From Chaetoderma sp. LZ-2023a (lineage: Eukaryota; Mollusca; Caudofoveata; Chaetodermatida; Chaetodermatidae): a stretch of DNA of 64,000 nucleotides. A program made the position numbers and the translations under genes. Location of the stretch: the NCBI GenBank assembly GCA_034401795.1, contig CM067369.1, forward strand, positions 188,068,742 to 188,132,741, in the 5' to 3' direction. Under the pieces are notes generated by a model. It saw only the letters and a list, made by a program, of their open reading frames with translations, was not told the origin of the DNA and made no database searches. Positions within the stretch are counted from its first letter, which is position 1. Every line of letters begins with the position of its first letter. Shown here one piece after another: positions 43,491-53,380 of this stretch.

Positions 43491-43769
43491 CTATCAATTT
43501 CCAGAAAGCTATACAAGTAAGCTGTTGAACATTTTGAAACTAATTTGACTGGCTGCTGTTGCTTCCGTTTTAGTTTCAAAATATTCAACAGCATGTTTAT
43601 TAAATAGTAAAGACATACAAATCGTACAACAGCGATTAGCCCATCACCAATTAAGCGTTCATGACGAACTTAGCTACGTCATTCATGATGTAATTGATTA
43701 TGACGTCATCCTACACGTCACGTAGTAGATTATGACGTCATATTATTGATGGATAAAATGGAATCCTCC
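43491..43769 (-). mobile_element. Family M MITE, outer B end missing
   Basis: It begins inside the B arm (CTATCAATTTCCAGAAAGCT), 30 bp after the preceding M copy and in inverse orientation. The apex is lost (GGCTGCTGTTGCTTCCGTTT). A terminus: AAATGGAATCCTCC. Confidence 0.85.
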
Positions 43770-43879
43770 ATGTCCCGTCCGTATATAAAGCTGTAGTAGA
43801 TGGAACAGTGTTTCAGATTGGGAAATACAAGTTACTACCTACTTGTATCATGCAATGCGCGCGAAAATGCATACGATCG

Positions 43880-43925
43880 CTCACTAGAGAAGGGGGGGGG
43901 GGGAGGGGGGGGGGTAGTCGGTTGG
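43880..43925 (+). repeat. Poly-G tract
   Basis: Runs of ten and nine G are separated by AGA and G-rich sequence. Poly-proline frames opposite it are repeat products. Confidence 0.85.
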
Positions 43926-44179
43926 GTGAGATTAGGAGGCGAATAAGAGTAGCATGGAGAATGATAATATGAAGAATAAGAAAGAGGACGAGGAACATAC
44001 ACGCGAAATAAATAACAGAGCTCAAAGTACTACTTGATATACCAATTAAACATTTTGATGGGCAATATTTTTCAAGATATTTTAATTTTATAAAACTATT
44101 TTTATAAATATATCACTGAATTTTCTTCGCCGGCTTGATCATTAAACGGGTAAAGAAAATTAAGGTTTTTACTTAGCCA

Positions 44180-44330
44180 GTGTTTATCTGCAAGTCGATA
44201 GAAGAGTATTTTTGAAAATTTACCACTAGAATGACTGGCTCGGTTACCGAGCCAGTCATTCTAGAGGTAAATATTAAGAAATATCCTTCTCTAGGCCTTT
44301 CAAATAGCCATGCCTGAAGACCACTGCAAA
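44180..44330. mobile_element. Family Q hairpin element
   Basis: Perfect core TAGAATGACTGGCTCGGTTA with CCGAGCCAGTCATTCTAGAG. The outer arms GTTTATCTGCAAGTCGATAG and CTTCTCTAGGCCTTTCAAAT are partly decayed. Confidence 0.85.
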
Positions 44331-44464
44331 GTTGTGTTTTGGTTAGTTTGACAATTAAAGGGTTAGGTTGATTCAAGAGGGGGTGGGAGAGGGAGGGGGG
44401 TGTGTGTGTGTGTGTGTGTAAAATACACGCTAAAGAGTTATCCAGTTCAAATTTCAAGGTTAGT

Positions 44465-44785
44465 GGGCCGATATACAGGCAAGATGTTGAATATTTTGAA
44501 ACACACTTGACTCGTGGGTGAAGTTGGGGACTTTGGGGGTGGGGTGGGGTGGGGGGGGCGGGTTGGGGGTGGGGGCGTCGCTACCTAATACAGTCACAGT
44601 TCGCAGTTAAATTAGTTTTAAATTTTCAACAGAATATTTATTAAATTGTAAATTCACAAAGGACATACGATTCGTACACTTTCGTGACCGACTTTGGAAT
44701 TTTCGTGAAGCAGCTACGTCAATTTGATTGAGACGTTAGCCAAGCAGTGATGTAGCATTATTGATTATGAGTTCATGCATCTGAG
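44465..44785 (-). mobile_element. Family M MITE, degenerate, with a G-rich tract at the hairpin apex
   Basis: Left arm TGTTGAATATTTTGAAACAC and right arm GCAGTTAAATTAGTTTTAAA surround about 80 bp of GGGGTGGGGT-type sequence (about 44519-44578). The spacer TTTATTAAATTGTAAATTC is recognisable. The CRE region has decayed and has no perfect TGACGTCA. Confidence 0.7.
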
Positions 44786-45175
44786 TAACATATCGGATCT
44801 CTCTATAAGTTGACATTGATACATGTAGGCTGTGTATAGTATGGTAGATTGTCCATATTTATACTTCCACTGAGACAGTACCGTTCAAAAACCATGTACA
44901 ATATTCCCTATTAGCATCATTGAATGTTTCCATACAAGTACAAAGTATACCAGTTTGTAGTTTGTTTTATGTCACTACGTCTGATGATAGCCGTAGATGA
45001 CATTCACATCGTTGATATATTCAGCCTACAACGATTATCGAATTAACGATAGCAAATCGAATATTCGTCGTTTGGAAGCATTCGAATCTCATCCGTGCCT
45101 CAGCGTGTCCTAGATATATGGATCCACTTCAGTAAATCGAATTGTCTTCATTTGAAAAGGATGTCTAGTCCATAA

Positions 45176-45240
45176 TAACGCTGGTACTAGCCCAATACGG
45201 CCCAGTATTGGCCGAGCATCGGCCCAGTAACCTGCGCTAT
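45176..45240. mobile_element. Family S short palindrome element
   Basis: ATAACGCTGGTACTAGCCCA on the left and CGGCCCAGTAACCTGCGCTA on the right. The centre is ATACGGCCCAGTATTGGCCG. Confidence 0.7.
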
Positions 45241-45244
45241 CTAT

Positions 45245-45685
45245 CGGGTGTCGTTCAGTTCAGTTGACAAATCCATAAGATGGCAGTTCTTGCATAACGA
45301 TTTCCCATGATACGTAGAGTCTATCTATTGCCAAAATAGAATTATACAGGACCTGTCTCAGACGGCTAAACGTCCCTTGTTTTTTGGAAATCACACGTGA
45401 TCAGTTCATGCATACTATTGATATCCGGTATTACAGTTGGCAAATTTAATTGAAAATTCTAGTTCTCCACATCGATTAGAGACATAGTGTTATCTAGACA
45501 CCGTATTCACTGCCATATCGCCATCACCTACACAACCACCATCAATACTAGCATTTTTCGATACCACCACAGCAACGTCTCAGCCACCCACACCATGTCT
45601 TGATATAAAATGATCTTCTGAAAGTGGCCCGTTAACCCTTGAACATACAATGTCTTAATTTCAAGACAACTATACAGGAATCCAG
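45245..45685. other. No recognised feature
   Basis: A CCACCA-rich stretch lies near 45526-45596. Nothing else is seen. Confidence 0.4.
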
Positions 45686-45778
45686 TTGAAAATTGCAAAA
45701 CTAATTTACATTGATCCTGTTGCTGCCATAGGCAGCAACAGCTCCCAGTCAAATTAGTTTCAAAATATTCAACATGGT
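45686..45778. repeat. Solo P1 palindrome with intact apex
   Basis: CAGTTGAAAATTGCAAAACT and TGATCCTGTTGCTGCCATAG pair with GCAGCAACAGCTCCCAGTCA and GTTTCAAAATATTCAACATG. It is preceded by GTTAACCCTTGAACATACAA, a P1-type flank. Confidence 0.85.
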
Positions 45779-46141
45779 ATCCCTTACATTACACAGTATG
45801 TGTTGTTTCTGGTCTGTATGTATTAAAAGAGTTAATGAATCTGTTTTATAGTGGCATATTTATCAATAAATTCCACAGCGCAGTGTTTTGCATTTTCAAA
45901 TTATAACACCGGCTGTCGAAACGCCTAGCTTATAAAACCGATGATTATTCCAAGACCGTACACCGGACAGCCTTAGGGCACAATACAATTAGATAGTCGA
46001 GCTAACCGAGCCTAGCATCGAACTAGAGTATGAGGATATCATTGTTGCCAGCTTGGATGTGTCGTGTAGGGAACTTAAATTTCTAAGTATATAAGTATTT
46101 AAAGCGTTATTAAATGCTTTCATTCTAAATATGCTAACACA

Positions 46142-46478
46142 GGAATCCATTTCTAGCAATGCCCCGCCCATATTTACGTGTGTTGGAATCGAGTTGAAAC
46201 TTTTGAATTTGAATTCTCAGAATCTAATTTTCACGGTAATAAATAATCTAGGTAAACTGTTTAATATTTCAAAACTAATTTGACCAGGGGGTGGAGAGGA
46301 GTTGCTGCCCATTGCGGAACATCAAATTAGTTTCAAAATATTCAACATAATATTTAAGAATTTGTAGATGGATCAAGGATATAAAATTCACACATTTTTT
46401 TCGAGACGGAATATTGCAGCCTTCGTACTGTCTTCCTACGTCATTTTGATGGTCACGTCAGCTAACGAGTGAAGTAAT
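46142..46478 (-). mobile_element. Family M MITE, degenerate
   Basis: B end GGAATCCATTTCTAGCAATG with CCCCGCCC. An extra 45 bp sits between the B box region and the donor element (AATAATCTAGGTAAACTG). The A side is poorly conserved (ATTTTGATGGTCACGTCAGC). It ends where the next M copy begins. Confidence 0.7.
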
Positions 46479-46479
46479 G

Positions 46480-46680
46480 GAGGAATCCAGTTTTAGCTAT
46501 TCCCCGCTCATCTCTAGCTAAGCTCCACCCACACTTCGCCCGTGTTGGAATCGAGCGATTCCTGAATATCAATTTCCAGAAAATCTACAGGTAAGATGTT
46601 TAATGTTTTGAAATTAATTTGACTGGGTGATGCGGCTGCCTATGGCATGTTTATTAAATTGTAAGGGCGTACAAAAACAC
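46480..46680 (-). mobile_element. Family M MITE, B half, interrupted by LINE B
   Basis: B end GGAGGAATCCAGTTTTAGCT through CTACAGGTAAGATGTTTAA and the left arm to GGCTGCCTATGGC. It then jumps to TTTATTAAATTGTAAGGG, where LINE B begins. Confidence 0.85.
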
Positions 46681-47562
46681 CAGCGCATCTCCATTGCTGA
46701 GACCACCCACACCCCCAGTGTCAATATTGGGTATTCAGCTAGAGATGGAATATGCCGACGATGTGGACCTCATAGATGAGGAAAAGAAACCCCTTGACGA
46801 ACTTCTCCCAATAGCTGTGAGCAAACTAAAAATTGAGAATCTCTTTATGAATGAATCCAAAACAGAGTTCACCCACATATACCTATCTACAAAGCATGAA
46901 ACTAAAGAAAATGATGATCCACTTCGTGGCGACGAACCATGGAGGAAAAGTAAAATCCTGGGTTCACTGCTTTACAGTACTGCTGACATTGCTGCACGCT
47001 GCGTTATGGGGAACATAGCTTTCCAGTCCTTCTGGAAGCTATGGATTTGCAGATCAAAGATACCATTGATCGTATTTATACAATGCAACCTGCGTATCCT
47101 TGATGCTGTATAACTGTAACAGCTGGGCAGCGCCAAAGACAGTTCTAGACAAACTCGATGCCTGCCACCGCAAACACCTACACACCATCACCGGACACCG
47201 ATGGCCAGACAGCATAATTTCCAAAAGATGCGCTATACAAGATGTGTAATACGTTGCCGCTGTCTGTAAAGGTCACCCAGCAAAGATGGTTCATGTTTGG
47301 TCATGTGCCAAGGATGCCAGAAGACACACCAGCACAGAGAGCTGTGGAATTCGCCCTACTCGGAGCCAGTAAATACGAAAGCCAGGAGAGGACGTCATTG
47401 CATAAATCTGCTAAGCGTGCTACGAGGTGACCTCAAGAAAGCAGGACTCGTTATACTCAAGTCAAAAGTGGACCTGAGGAAAGCTAAGGATTTCGCATGA
47501 GGACGCAGTGGGCAAATGCGAAGAAGGACTGATTGCAGCTGTAGGATGTGATCATATATAAA
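46680..47562 (+). mobile_element. LINE B: 5'-truncated non-LTR retrotransposon inserted in an M element
   Basis: It starts within the RT: MLRPPTPPVSILGI, then EMEYADDVDLIDEEKK with catalytic YADD at about 46751-46762. It continues through SKTEFTHIYLS (about 46857), KILGSLLYSTADIAARCVMG and FQSFWKLW to ILDAV. After frame changes it has LYNCNSWAAPKTVLDKLDAC (about 47107-47165) and HRKHLHTITGHRWPDSII. Next come PLSVKVTQQRWFMFGHVPRM and EDTPAQ (about 47250-47340), and an RRGRHCINLLSVLRGDLKKA tail (about 47380-47440). A 5' truncation inside the RT, with a 3' end retained, is typical of LINE insertion. M sequence resumes right after it. It is the most intact copy of this family here, but still broken. 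Confidence 0.85.
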
Positions 47563-47685
47563 CACAATTCGTACAACAACGCTTAGCCCGTCATCAATTA
47601 TGCGTTCGTGAAGAATTTATCTACGTCATTCATTACGTCATTGATTGTGACATCATACTACGCGTCACGTAATTGATGTAGGGAT
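47563..47685 (-). mobile_element. Family M MITE, A half, after LINE B
   Basis: It resumes AATTCGTACAACAACGCTTA and GCGTTCGTGAAGAAT, continues through ACGTCATTCATTACGTCATT and stops at GTCACGTAATTGATG without the A terminus. Confidence 0.85.
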
Positions 47686-47959
47686 TGACCGTCAGATACT
47701 TAAGTGACTGATCGAAGTCCTCTATTAGATGTCTTTATATGGGTGCCAAAGAAATAGCAATGGTTTGAGAAAGCTCTGTAAGCGACACTCTCCAGGAAAG
47801 CTGCAATATGATTTTCCTTCGTTGCATTGCGTTGACCCTATTGTAAAGAGGTCATCTTAGAGAACCGTCAACGTATGGTAAAATCATGTGTTCTCTTAAA
47901 AATGGGCGTGAGTGTTTTTAATTACCTGTATTTTATTTTTGTTTCTCAATCTTTTTCAG

Positions 47960-48070
47960 AGTATCTTTCGGTGAGAAAGAGACATTGATAATTGGAAAGT
48001 ACCCAGATGAAGAATCTAGCCACCAGACGGCGCTCAATGCCAACAATAATAACAATATTAGAAGTAAAAG
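47960..48070 (+). CDS. Candidate internal exon of an unidentified host gene
   Basis: A pyrimidine-rich acceptor (GTTTCTCAATCTTTTTCAG, ending 47959) precedes a 111-nt open segment, followed by a donor GGTAGG (GT at 48071). Read with one leading and two trailing nucleotides it encodes 36 residues. They begin VSFGEKETLIIGKYP, continue with an acidic-polar DEESSHQT part and end in an Asn-rich run and IRSK. The length is a multiple of three and both junctions have the same phase, as in cassette exons. It lies outside every repeat family in the window. I do not recognise the protein. The Asn run might be a slippage expansion. Chance open segments of this length are common, so this stays a hypothesis. 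Confidence 0.3.
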
Positions 48071-48114
48071 GTAGGAAATGTTGGAATGTGTTGTGGTAGA
48101 GGTGTTTATAAAAG

Positions 48115-48270
48115 CCTATATGCAGGCCAAGAGAAGACTATTTTTGAAAATGTATCCTTGGAATGTCATTCCAGTATTACATTTTCAAAAATAATCTTCT
48201 CTTGGCCTGCAAATAAATATACACCCACTGCGCAAAATGTCAATTTTCGTGAACGACCTCATTAAAATGT
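48115..48270. mobile_element. Family Q hairpin element with deleted core
   Basis: The outer arms are long and perfect (ATGCAGGCCAAGAGAAGACT with TTCTCTTGGCCTGCAAATAA). The core ACTGGCTCGGT is gone and only GGAATGTCATTCC remains at the centre. Confidence 0.85.
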
Positions 48271-48274
48271 ACTT

Positions 48275-48630
48275 AAAGGTGCACATTTACACAAGAATTC
48301 TTGAAAAAAAATTGTTTTAATATTATACTTTTAGAGGCTTAATTTGTGTACCTCAATGTAATGAAACGAAATAAATCGTAGCATATGATGATTTCATTCC
48401 GTATAGATTACTAAAACTTTTTTACTTGCGAAGTTGAATTAGGGACTCGTGTCTCTAATTCAATTTTACATGTTAAAAATACTATTAATTTATGCGTAAT
48501 GAAATCATCATATGCTAAGATTTATTTCGTTTCATTACATCTAGGTATACGATTTAAGCCTCTAAAAGTATACAATTTTTACACTTTTATTTTCAAGCAT
48601 TCTGCTGTGAATATGCACCTTTAAAATATA
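48275..48630. mobile_element. Family R palindromic element, complete
   Basis: Termini are AAAGGTGCACATTTACACAA and CTGTGAATATGCACCTTTAA. Inner arms TAATGAAACGAAATAAATCG, ATATGATGATTTCATTCCGT and AATTAGGGACTCGTGTCTCT are matched on the other side. Confidence 0.9.
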
Positions 48631-48631
48631 G

Positions 48632-48770
48632 GATTTTAAATATTTTATGCAGTAGAAATTATTCACGATTATTCGATTATATAATTAATTTTGTAATCAT
48701 ATAAATTCACGATTTAAAAGATAATCTTAATTTTCGATTTAATCGCGTAATCGCGCAGCAGTTGACATAA
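48632..48770. repeat. Family V repeat
   Basis: TATTTTATGCAGTAGAAATT, ATCATATAAATTCACGATTT and TCGATTTAATCGCGTAATCG. It directly follows the R element; the other copy (21108-21225) follows a Q element. Confidence 0.7.
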
Positions 48771-49425
48771 TTTGTTTCTTTAACGAGATATGCGGATACT
48801 GTTTATATTATTTGATGATATTTAGCATGGAAGTCGAAATGTGTTTGATTCCACGTAGAAACATAGCGTTATACTGGGTCACAATCTACATAAATATGAA
48901 TTTGGACATATTTGGACGCGGTTTCTCTGTAATAAACCCAGTTCAAATACTCCTGGTCTTTGGTGGAAATGCATGACAGAAAGCTGTTGATGTGTAGAAC
49001 AGCTTTAGCAACGCAGCTTTTAAGAAAACGACAAATATTCTACCCCCTCTCCCACCCACCCCGCATTCTCCACCCCGCACTCTCGACCCCCCCCCCCCCA
49101 CACCGCCCCCCCCCCCCCCACACACAAATAAGCCAGATCGCGCACTGGCGTACAATTGTGGAATCATCTAGTCAGGGTTATTATTGATCACGGAGAGGTT
49201 GCTGCTCGGTTCTATAAGACATACTGGCATATTAATTCACTCCTGATCCGTATCCATAGCAACGATCTATATATTGCATATTCTATGTATGACACAACAT
49301 GGCTCTGGCATTTAAATTGTAATCTGTTTCCAGACAAAGACGTGCTAAGCATGGCTTCATGTACATAAGAAAGGCTCTTGAAATAGACACGAATGAATTA
49401 ATTAATGGATGGTTGGATCGACGGA

Positions 49426-49427
<2 letters not shown>
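48771..49427. other. No gene; C-rich tract
   Basis: CCCCACCCCC-type sequence lies at about 49043-49123, including a run of eleven C. No protein motif seen. Confidence 0.5.
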
Positions 49428-49457
<30 letters not shown>

Positions 49458-49693
49458 TCATTGTATGAATGGCCGAATCAATGTCAAATTCAATATAATT
49501 GTTTTTTCACGGATATAATTATACCTATATCAAAATGTGGGTGGTTTGTCCAAAACTTTGTCAATAGAATGAATGGATGGATGGGTGGGTGGGTGGGTGG
49601 GTGGTTGGGTGGGTGGGTGGGTGGGTGGGTGGGTGGGTGGGTGGGTGGGTGGCTGGCTGGCTGGCTTTGCTGGCTGGCTGGCTGGCTGGCTAC

Positions 49694-49763
<70 letters not shown>

Positions 49764-49782
49764 AGTTGGCTAGTTGGTTAGT

Positions 49783-49833
<51 letters not shown>

Positions 49834-49858
49834 TGGGCTGGTTGGCTGGCTGGCTGGC
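49428..49858 (+). repeat. (GGCT)n/(GGGT)n satellite-like array
   Basis: (GGCT) lies at 49430-49458. After about 110 bp of ordinary sequence, (GGGT)n runs at about 49582-49650, then (GGCT)n with GGTT and ACCT interruptions to 49858. The GGGT block is an ideal consecutive G3T quadruplex pattern. WLAG- and WVGG-repeat frames are repeat products. Confidence 0.96.
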
Positions 49859-50164
49859 GTATGAGTGGATGGCTGAGTGGATGAATGGACTGGAGGCGGG
49901 GTGAAATGGTGGATGGTGGAGTGATCGAGGACGAAAGGGTTAGAGTGAGGGATGGGTCATGTGGAAGGATTGATTGAATTCTATGATACCAACATGACAC
50001 ACCAGTTTACTAATCACACTGGTTGTGCATAGTTATAAAAAGAACTATATATCATTCCCTATTTTATCAATTAGCGAGTTCCTGACATATGCTGCCATTT
50101 CCTAGCAATTTAAGAAATACGATCAATAAACCAGATTTCACAACTTAGCATGTTTCTAAATATA

Positions 50165-50300
50165 AGATAGCAATGTTTTCCATCTCAAATATGTTCAAAA
50201 TACGCAACAGGACATTTCTTAAATCGTGCACAAAGTTGTACTAACTCACATGTTTCTGTTTCTGTTTTGGAAACATTTAAACTTTTCTATGAGCTTTATT
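50165..50300. mobile_element. Family P2 right half
   Basis: CAATGTTTTCCATCTCAAAT, ATGTTCAAAATACGCAACAG and CTGTTTTGGAAACATTTAAA followed by ATGAGCTTTATTGTACC. The left half of the palindrome is missing. Confidence 0.65.
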
Positions 50301-50336
50301 GTACCACGCTATCCCTATAAATACAGTGGTGCGTTC

Positions 50337-50442
50337 AGGAGCACGAATATTTTCAGTTCGTCGAAATTTTGGTTCGGTCACGTGGTAGGTTCGCCAATAT
50401 ATTATCTATAGGCGAACCTACCACGTGACCGAAAATATTCGC
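50337..50442. repeat. Foldback with a 21-nt one-arm insertion
   Basis: The left arm is GAGCACGAATATTTTC, then GGTCACGTGGTAGGTTCGCC. The right arm is GGCGAACCTACCACGTGACC, then GAAAATATTCGCGCTC. Between the two blocks of the left arm lie 21 extra nt (AGTTCGTCGAAATTTTGGTTC without a partner). The loop is AATATATTATCTATA. Confidence 0.9.
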
Positions 50443-50451
50443 GCTCATGAA

Positions 50452-50772
50452 TGATCCCTGAATTCCGTGACTATCATTTCCAGAAAACTATACAGGTAAG
50501 ATGTTGAATATTTTGAAACAAACTTGACTGGGTGCTGTTGCTGCCTATGGCAGCAACAGCGCCAGTCCAATTGGTTTCGAAATATTCAACAGCGTGTGTT
50601 TGTTAAATAGTAGAGACATACAATTCGCATACAAAAGTTTAGTCCGTCATCAATTAAGCGTTCATGACGAACTTATTGACGTAATGCATTACATAATTTG
50701 TTATGAATTCAAGCTACACGTCACGCCGATGGTTATGACGTCATGCGATTGATGGATATACTGGAATCCTCC
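50452..50772 (-). mobile_element. Family M MITE, outer B end missing
   Basis: It begins at ATCCCTGAATTCCGTGACTA next to the preceding foldback. The apex is intact (GTGCTGTTGCTGCCTATGGC). A terminus: ATACTGGAATCCTCC. The donor reads ATACAGGTAAGATG. Confidence 0.85.
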
Positions 50773-51029
50773 ATTACTGCGTTATATCGAGAACTGTTCT
50801 CGACATGTTCGGTTGTTTTCATTCCTATTCTACCAAAAGCCATGCCTCTGGGATTTGCAGAATTACATTACCTTCTAGAGGTTTGATAATGACATTTTGA
50901 TTCCTTGTCGTGATTGTTGCTGCTATCCCGCTTGGAATCGTTCACGTTTTGAAAACGTAACTGTGCATTTAACCATCTGGATGCTGAATTTCTGCAGACT
51001 ACATTTTCCATAGGATTTAACTCTGGATA

Positions 51030-51110
51030 TGCTGAATATTTTGAAAACAATTTAAATGAAAGCTGTTGGTGGCTTTCAGTCAAATTGTTTTTAAAATATT
51101 CGGTAGGTCA
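51030..51110. repeat. Solo P-type palindrome (short-apex variant)
   Basis: TGCTGAATATTTTGAAAACA and TTTAAATGAAAGCTGTTGGT pair with GGCTTTCAGTCAAATTGTTT and TTAAAATATTCGGTAGG. The apex GAAAGC/GCTTTC has replaced the GCAGCAAC block. A related arm is at 33906. Confidence 0.75.
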
Positions 51111-51853
51111 AGAGTTATTTACCATTGAAACTATTGCGTGGTGGCTTGCAGCGAGACATTTAAGGAGGCACACTCAATCAGGAATGATGGATGTGTGACT
51201 CGCGACAGGATGGAGTTAAATCGAGTCGCGGCAGCGAAATTCAGAGACGCAATCAGGATACAGAGGGGTTAGCGAAAATCGATGATTAAGATGGAGAGAC
51301 TGCTGTTTGCGAAACGTGAAGACGAAAATCTAATCTTGTTTTCGATTCTTATAGGTCAAAGGTTTTATTCTCTATACGTATTTCGTAGAGCTTGTCAGCT
51401 CGTATTTCTCCGTGTTATTTTGACATGCTAGCGTGACGTCACTCTTTCCTGTTATGCAAAAGAGCAAAAGCGTACACTAACACTGTGGCCAACTGATTTT
51501 ACCAGGTTAGCTTTGATATAGTCATTTCAATGTGTTTATATTTACATAAAACTGTTTAAGTATTATACAATTTTTTTTTAAAACCTCACGAGGTGCAGGT
51601 TTTTAATGTAGACGATCCAAAGACTTGCATACACGCCCTGTGGCTTCATTATAGGACCTTTTCAATGGCAGTCGATTTAAATACCACTTATAATTGTATA
51701 CGGCTGGGTACACATCATCGTCATATTGCACGGTTCGCGCCCTCTCGCTCCGCTCCCGTATCGAGTACGTAGCTATGAGAGTGAGCCTATGTTGGTACGA
51801 TGGGTACACATACACACTAATGCATACACAGATGAATGGATCTCAGGCGCAAT
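51111..51853. other. No recognised feature
   Basis: No motif or repeat family seen. A short near-palindrome CGCCCTCTCGCTCCGCTCCC lies near 51737. Confidence 0.45.
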
Positions 51854-52126
51854 GGAGGAATACCGTTCTAGCTATGCCACACACCCTCTCCCTCTAAGCT
51901 CCACATTCACTTCGTCCGTGTTGGGATCGATCGATCCCTTAACTCACTGACTATCAATTTCCAGAAAACTGTACAGGTAAACTGTTGAATATTTTGAAAC
52001 TAATTTGACTGGGCACTGTCGATGCATATGGCAGCAACAGCACTCAGTCAAATTTGTTTCAAAATATTCAACAACATCTTTATTAAATAGTAAAGACATA
52101 CAATAACGCTTAGGCCCTCATCAATT
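51854..52126 (-). mobile_element. Family M MITE (outer copy, B half), split by another M
   Basis: B end GGAGGAATACCGTTCTAGCT, donor CTGTACAGGTAAACTG, apex CACTGTCGATGCATATGGCA. It is interrupted in the spacer at CCTCATCAATT. The A half resumes at 52523. Confidence 0.9.
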
Positions 52127-52522
52127 CACCTTTCCAGAGTACCCGCCCATCATATGACGTCATAATCAACTGCGTGATGTGTACAATGACATCATAATGA
52201 ATGACGTCATGAATGACGTCGATAAGTACGTCACGAACGCGTATTTGAAGACGGTCTATGCGTTCTTGTACAAATTGTTTGCTTTTACTATTTAATAAAT
52301 ATTCAGTTGACTATTTTGAAACTAATTTGACTGGGCGCTGTTGCTGCCATAGGCAGCAACAGCACCCAGTCAAATTAGTTACAAAATATTCAACAGCTTC
52401 CCTGTATAGTTTTCCGGAAATTGATAGCTAGGGCATTTGCGGATCGATCAATCCCAACACAGCGAGGTGTGGGTGGAGCTTAGCTAGTGATAGCCGGGGC
52501 ATAGCTAAAAATGGAAAGGTCC
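52127..52522 (+). mobile_element. Family M MITE (inner copy), complete, nested in another M
   Basis: CACCTTTCCAGAGTACCCGC to AAATGGAAAGGTCC. The palindrome is close to perfect: GGGCGCTGTTGCTGCC-ATA-GGCAGCAACAGCACCC. CREs are intact. The host M sequence reads CATCAATT before and ATTAAGCG after it, so ATT is duplicated at the insertion point. It inserted in opposite orientation to its host. Confidence 0.95.
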
Positions 52523-52643
52523 ATTAAGCGTTCGGGACGAACTTTTTCTACGTCATTCATAACAACATTGATTGTGACGTCATCCTGTGCGCCACGTAGT
52601 TGATTATGACATCATATGATGGATGGGTAAACTGGAAAGGTCC
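52523..52643 (-). mobile_element. Family M MITE (outer copy, A half)
   Basis: It resumes ATTAAGCGTTCGGGACGAAC and ends GGGTAAACTGGAAAGGTCC. Its two ends are of different terminal sub-types (GGATT-like B end, AGGT A end). Confidence 0.9.
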
Positions 52644-53300
52644 AGTCATCCTTCTCCGTTCCAGCACTGGTCGCTACAGATACCTGAGTGATAGATCGGA
52701 TCCATCAATTAATTTAATCATACCTCTCTTTCTTGAAATATGACGTCACGTAGGGGTTTGTCTTTTTCTATATCCTGGTTGGCCAGCTGGTTCTCTTGTT
52801 GTCCTACATTCTGTAGTGTGTGTGTGTACCTAGCGTAAAGTTAGCAAGGTGTATTCTGTAATGCGATGGAAAGCAGTCCATAATTCAGGTATTTTATGGC
52901 TGGAAAAAGCTTCCAGTATAAAGAGGAAATGAGTGAAAATCCGTTTCATTGTTTTACTTTTCGAAACAAATTCAATATACACTGAAAAAAAGAAATGATG
53001 GTCATAGTTCTCAACACGACCGCATCAGCAGACTGGAGGCATGACAGCAGATAATAATTATTCTGCCTTCGGACTTGGCACTGTGGTTTGAAGAAGCAGA
53101 TGAAATATGTGGTGACAGCATAGTGCAAATGTGACGCTGACGAATAGACATAGGAGAACATTCTACAAACACGTCCTTTTGTTTTGAGGAAAGATGTCAG
53201 AATGTTTGGACTTGGACCACGATCAACGCCAAACTTTGGGGATGCGTCGACTACCCGTGACATAACTTTGCCACCAGCATTGGACTTTCCAGATAGCACG
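52644..53300. other. No gene called
   Basis: A 159-codon minus-strand frame (52946-53425) crosses this interval and the P palindrome at 53308, showing no motif. The overlap with a hairpin repeat argues against a protein. Confidence 0.45.
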
Positions 53301-53307
53301 GTCAACA

Positions 53308-53380
53308 GCGAGACTTTGGAACTAATTTGATTGGAACTGTGACTGAGTTCCAGGCAAATTAGTTTCAAAATAATCAGGAT
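53308..53380. repeat. Solo P1 palindrome, shortened
   Basis: GACTTTGGAACTAATTTGAT and TGGAACTGTGACTGAGTTCC pair with AGGCAAATTAGTTTCAAAAT. The GCTGTTGCTGCC apex is gone. Confidence 0.65.

Noticed and set aside
49359-49781. Trp-Leu-Ala-Gly repeat frame of 140 codons
   Set aside because: Translation of the GGCT/GGGT array. Three overlapping frames show the same pattern.
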